Positions 6,707-6,738 of a DNA stretch of 6,738 nt are shown one piece after another (the stretch's first letter is position 1; each line of letters starts with the position of its first letter). Origin of the DNA: an uncultured Clostridia bacterium (GTDB lineage Bacteria > Bacillota > Clostridia > Oscillospirales > CAG-272); the NCBI GenBank assembly GCA_946040935.1, contig CAMGCN010000053.1, positions 1 to 6,738 on the forward strand. The letters are read 5' to 3'. The translations under genes and the position numbers were made by a program. The notes beneath the pieces were generated by a model. That model searched no databases, was not told the origin of the DNA, and was given only the letters and a program-made list of their open reading frames with translations.

Positions 6707-6735
6707 TTGATAAACGAGCGCGGCTGTGATATAAT
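6707..6735 (+). promoter_or_regulatory. Strong divergent promoter reading off the right edge
   Basis: On the plus strand TTGATA (6707-6712), a 17-base spacer and a perfect TATAAT (6730-6735) are preceded by an extended -10 TG (6727-6728). This is the best promoter match in the window. The gene it would serve lies beyond 6738. It sits back to back with the aminotransferase promoter, so the two -35 regions are only 6 bases apart. Confidence 0.6.
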
Positions 6736-6738
6736 ATC

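Overview
This window looks like chromosomal DNA from a Gram-positive, Clostridia-type bacterium, possibly a gut Oscillospiraceae-like lineage. The evidence is a lipoprotein-type PstS with a clean lipobox, strong AAAGGAG-type ribosome binding sites, TTG starts, and the style of the PhoB/PhoR-like pair. The lineage is inferred from these features; no marker gene is present. Every recognisable gene lies on the minus strand, so the window reads from right to left.

Right part (about 6738 to 5418): a monocistronic PLP-dependent aminotransferase of the LysN / MocR-like fold-type I class. It has its own promoter and ends in a strong hairpin terminator. At the extreme right edge there is a very good plus-strand promoter (TTGATA, 17 bp, TGA-TATAAT), which implies a divergent transcript starting just beyond the window.

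Middle (5457 to 5092): a 366-base intergenic region. It holds the aminotransferase terminator, an imperfect palindromic element built from GTGATATT/AATATCAC words (about 5271-5396), and the apparent pst promoter. The promoter has a perfect TATAAT and, upstream, TTTACA/TTGACA words 11 bp apart that resemble the PhoP-box arrangement of Firmicutes.

Left part (5091 to 1): a phosphate-starvation operon in the order pstS-pstC-pstA-pstB-phoB-phoR. PstS is the surface phosphate-binding lipoprotein, PstC and PstA form the membrane channel, and PstB is the ATPase. PhoB/PhoR are the response regulator and sensor kinase that would control the operon, so transporter and controller are probably cotranscribed. 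Four of the five junctions are 4-base ATGA or TTGA overlaps; only pstB-phoB has a gap (25 bases, with a strong RBS). phoR runs off the left edge just after the phospho-acceptor His. phoU, often found between pstB and the regulator genes, is not in that place.

I see no CRISPR array, RNA gene, insertion sequence or evident new defence or mobile system. The least explained sequence is the palindromic repeat element upstream of pstS.
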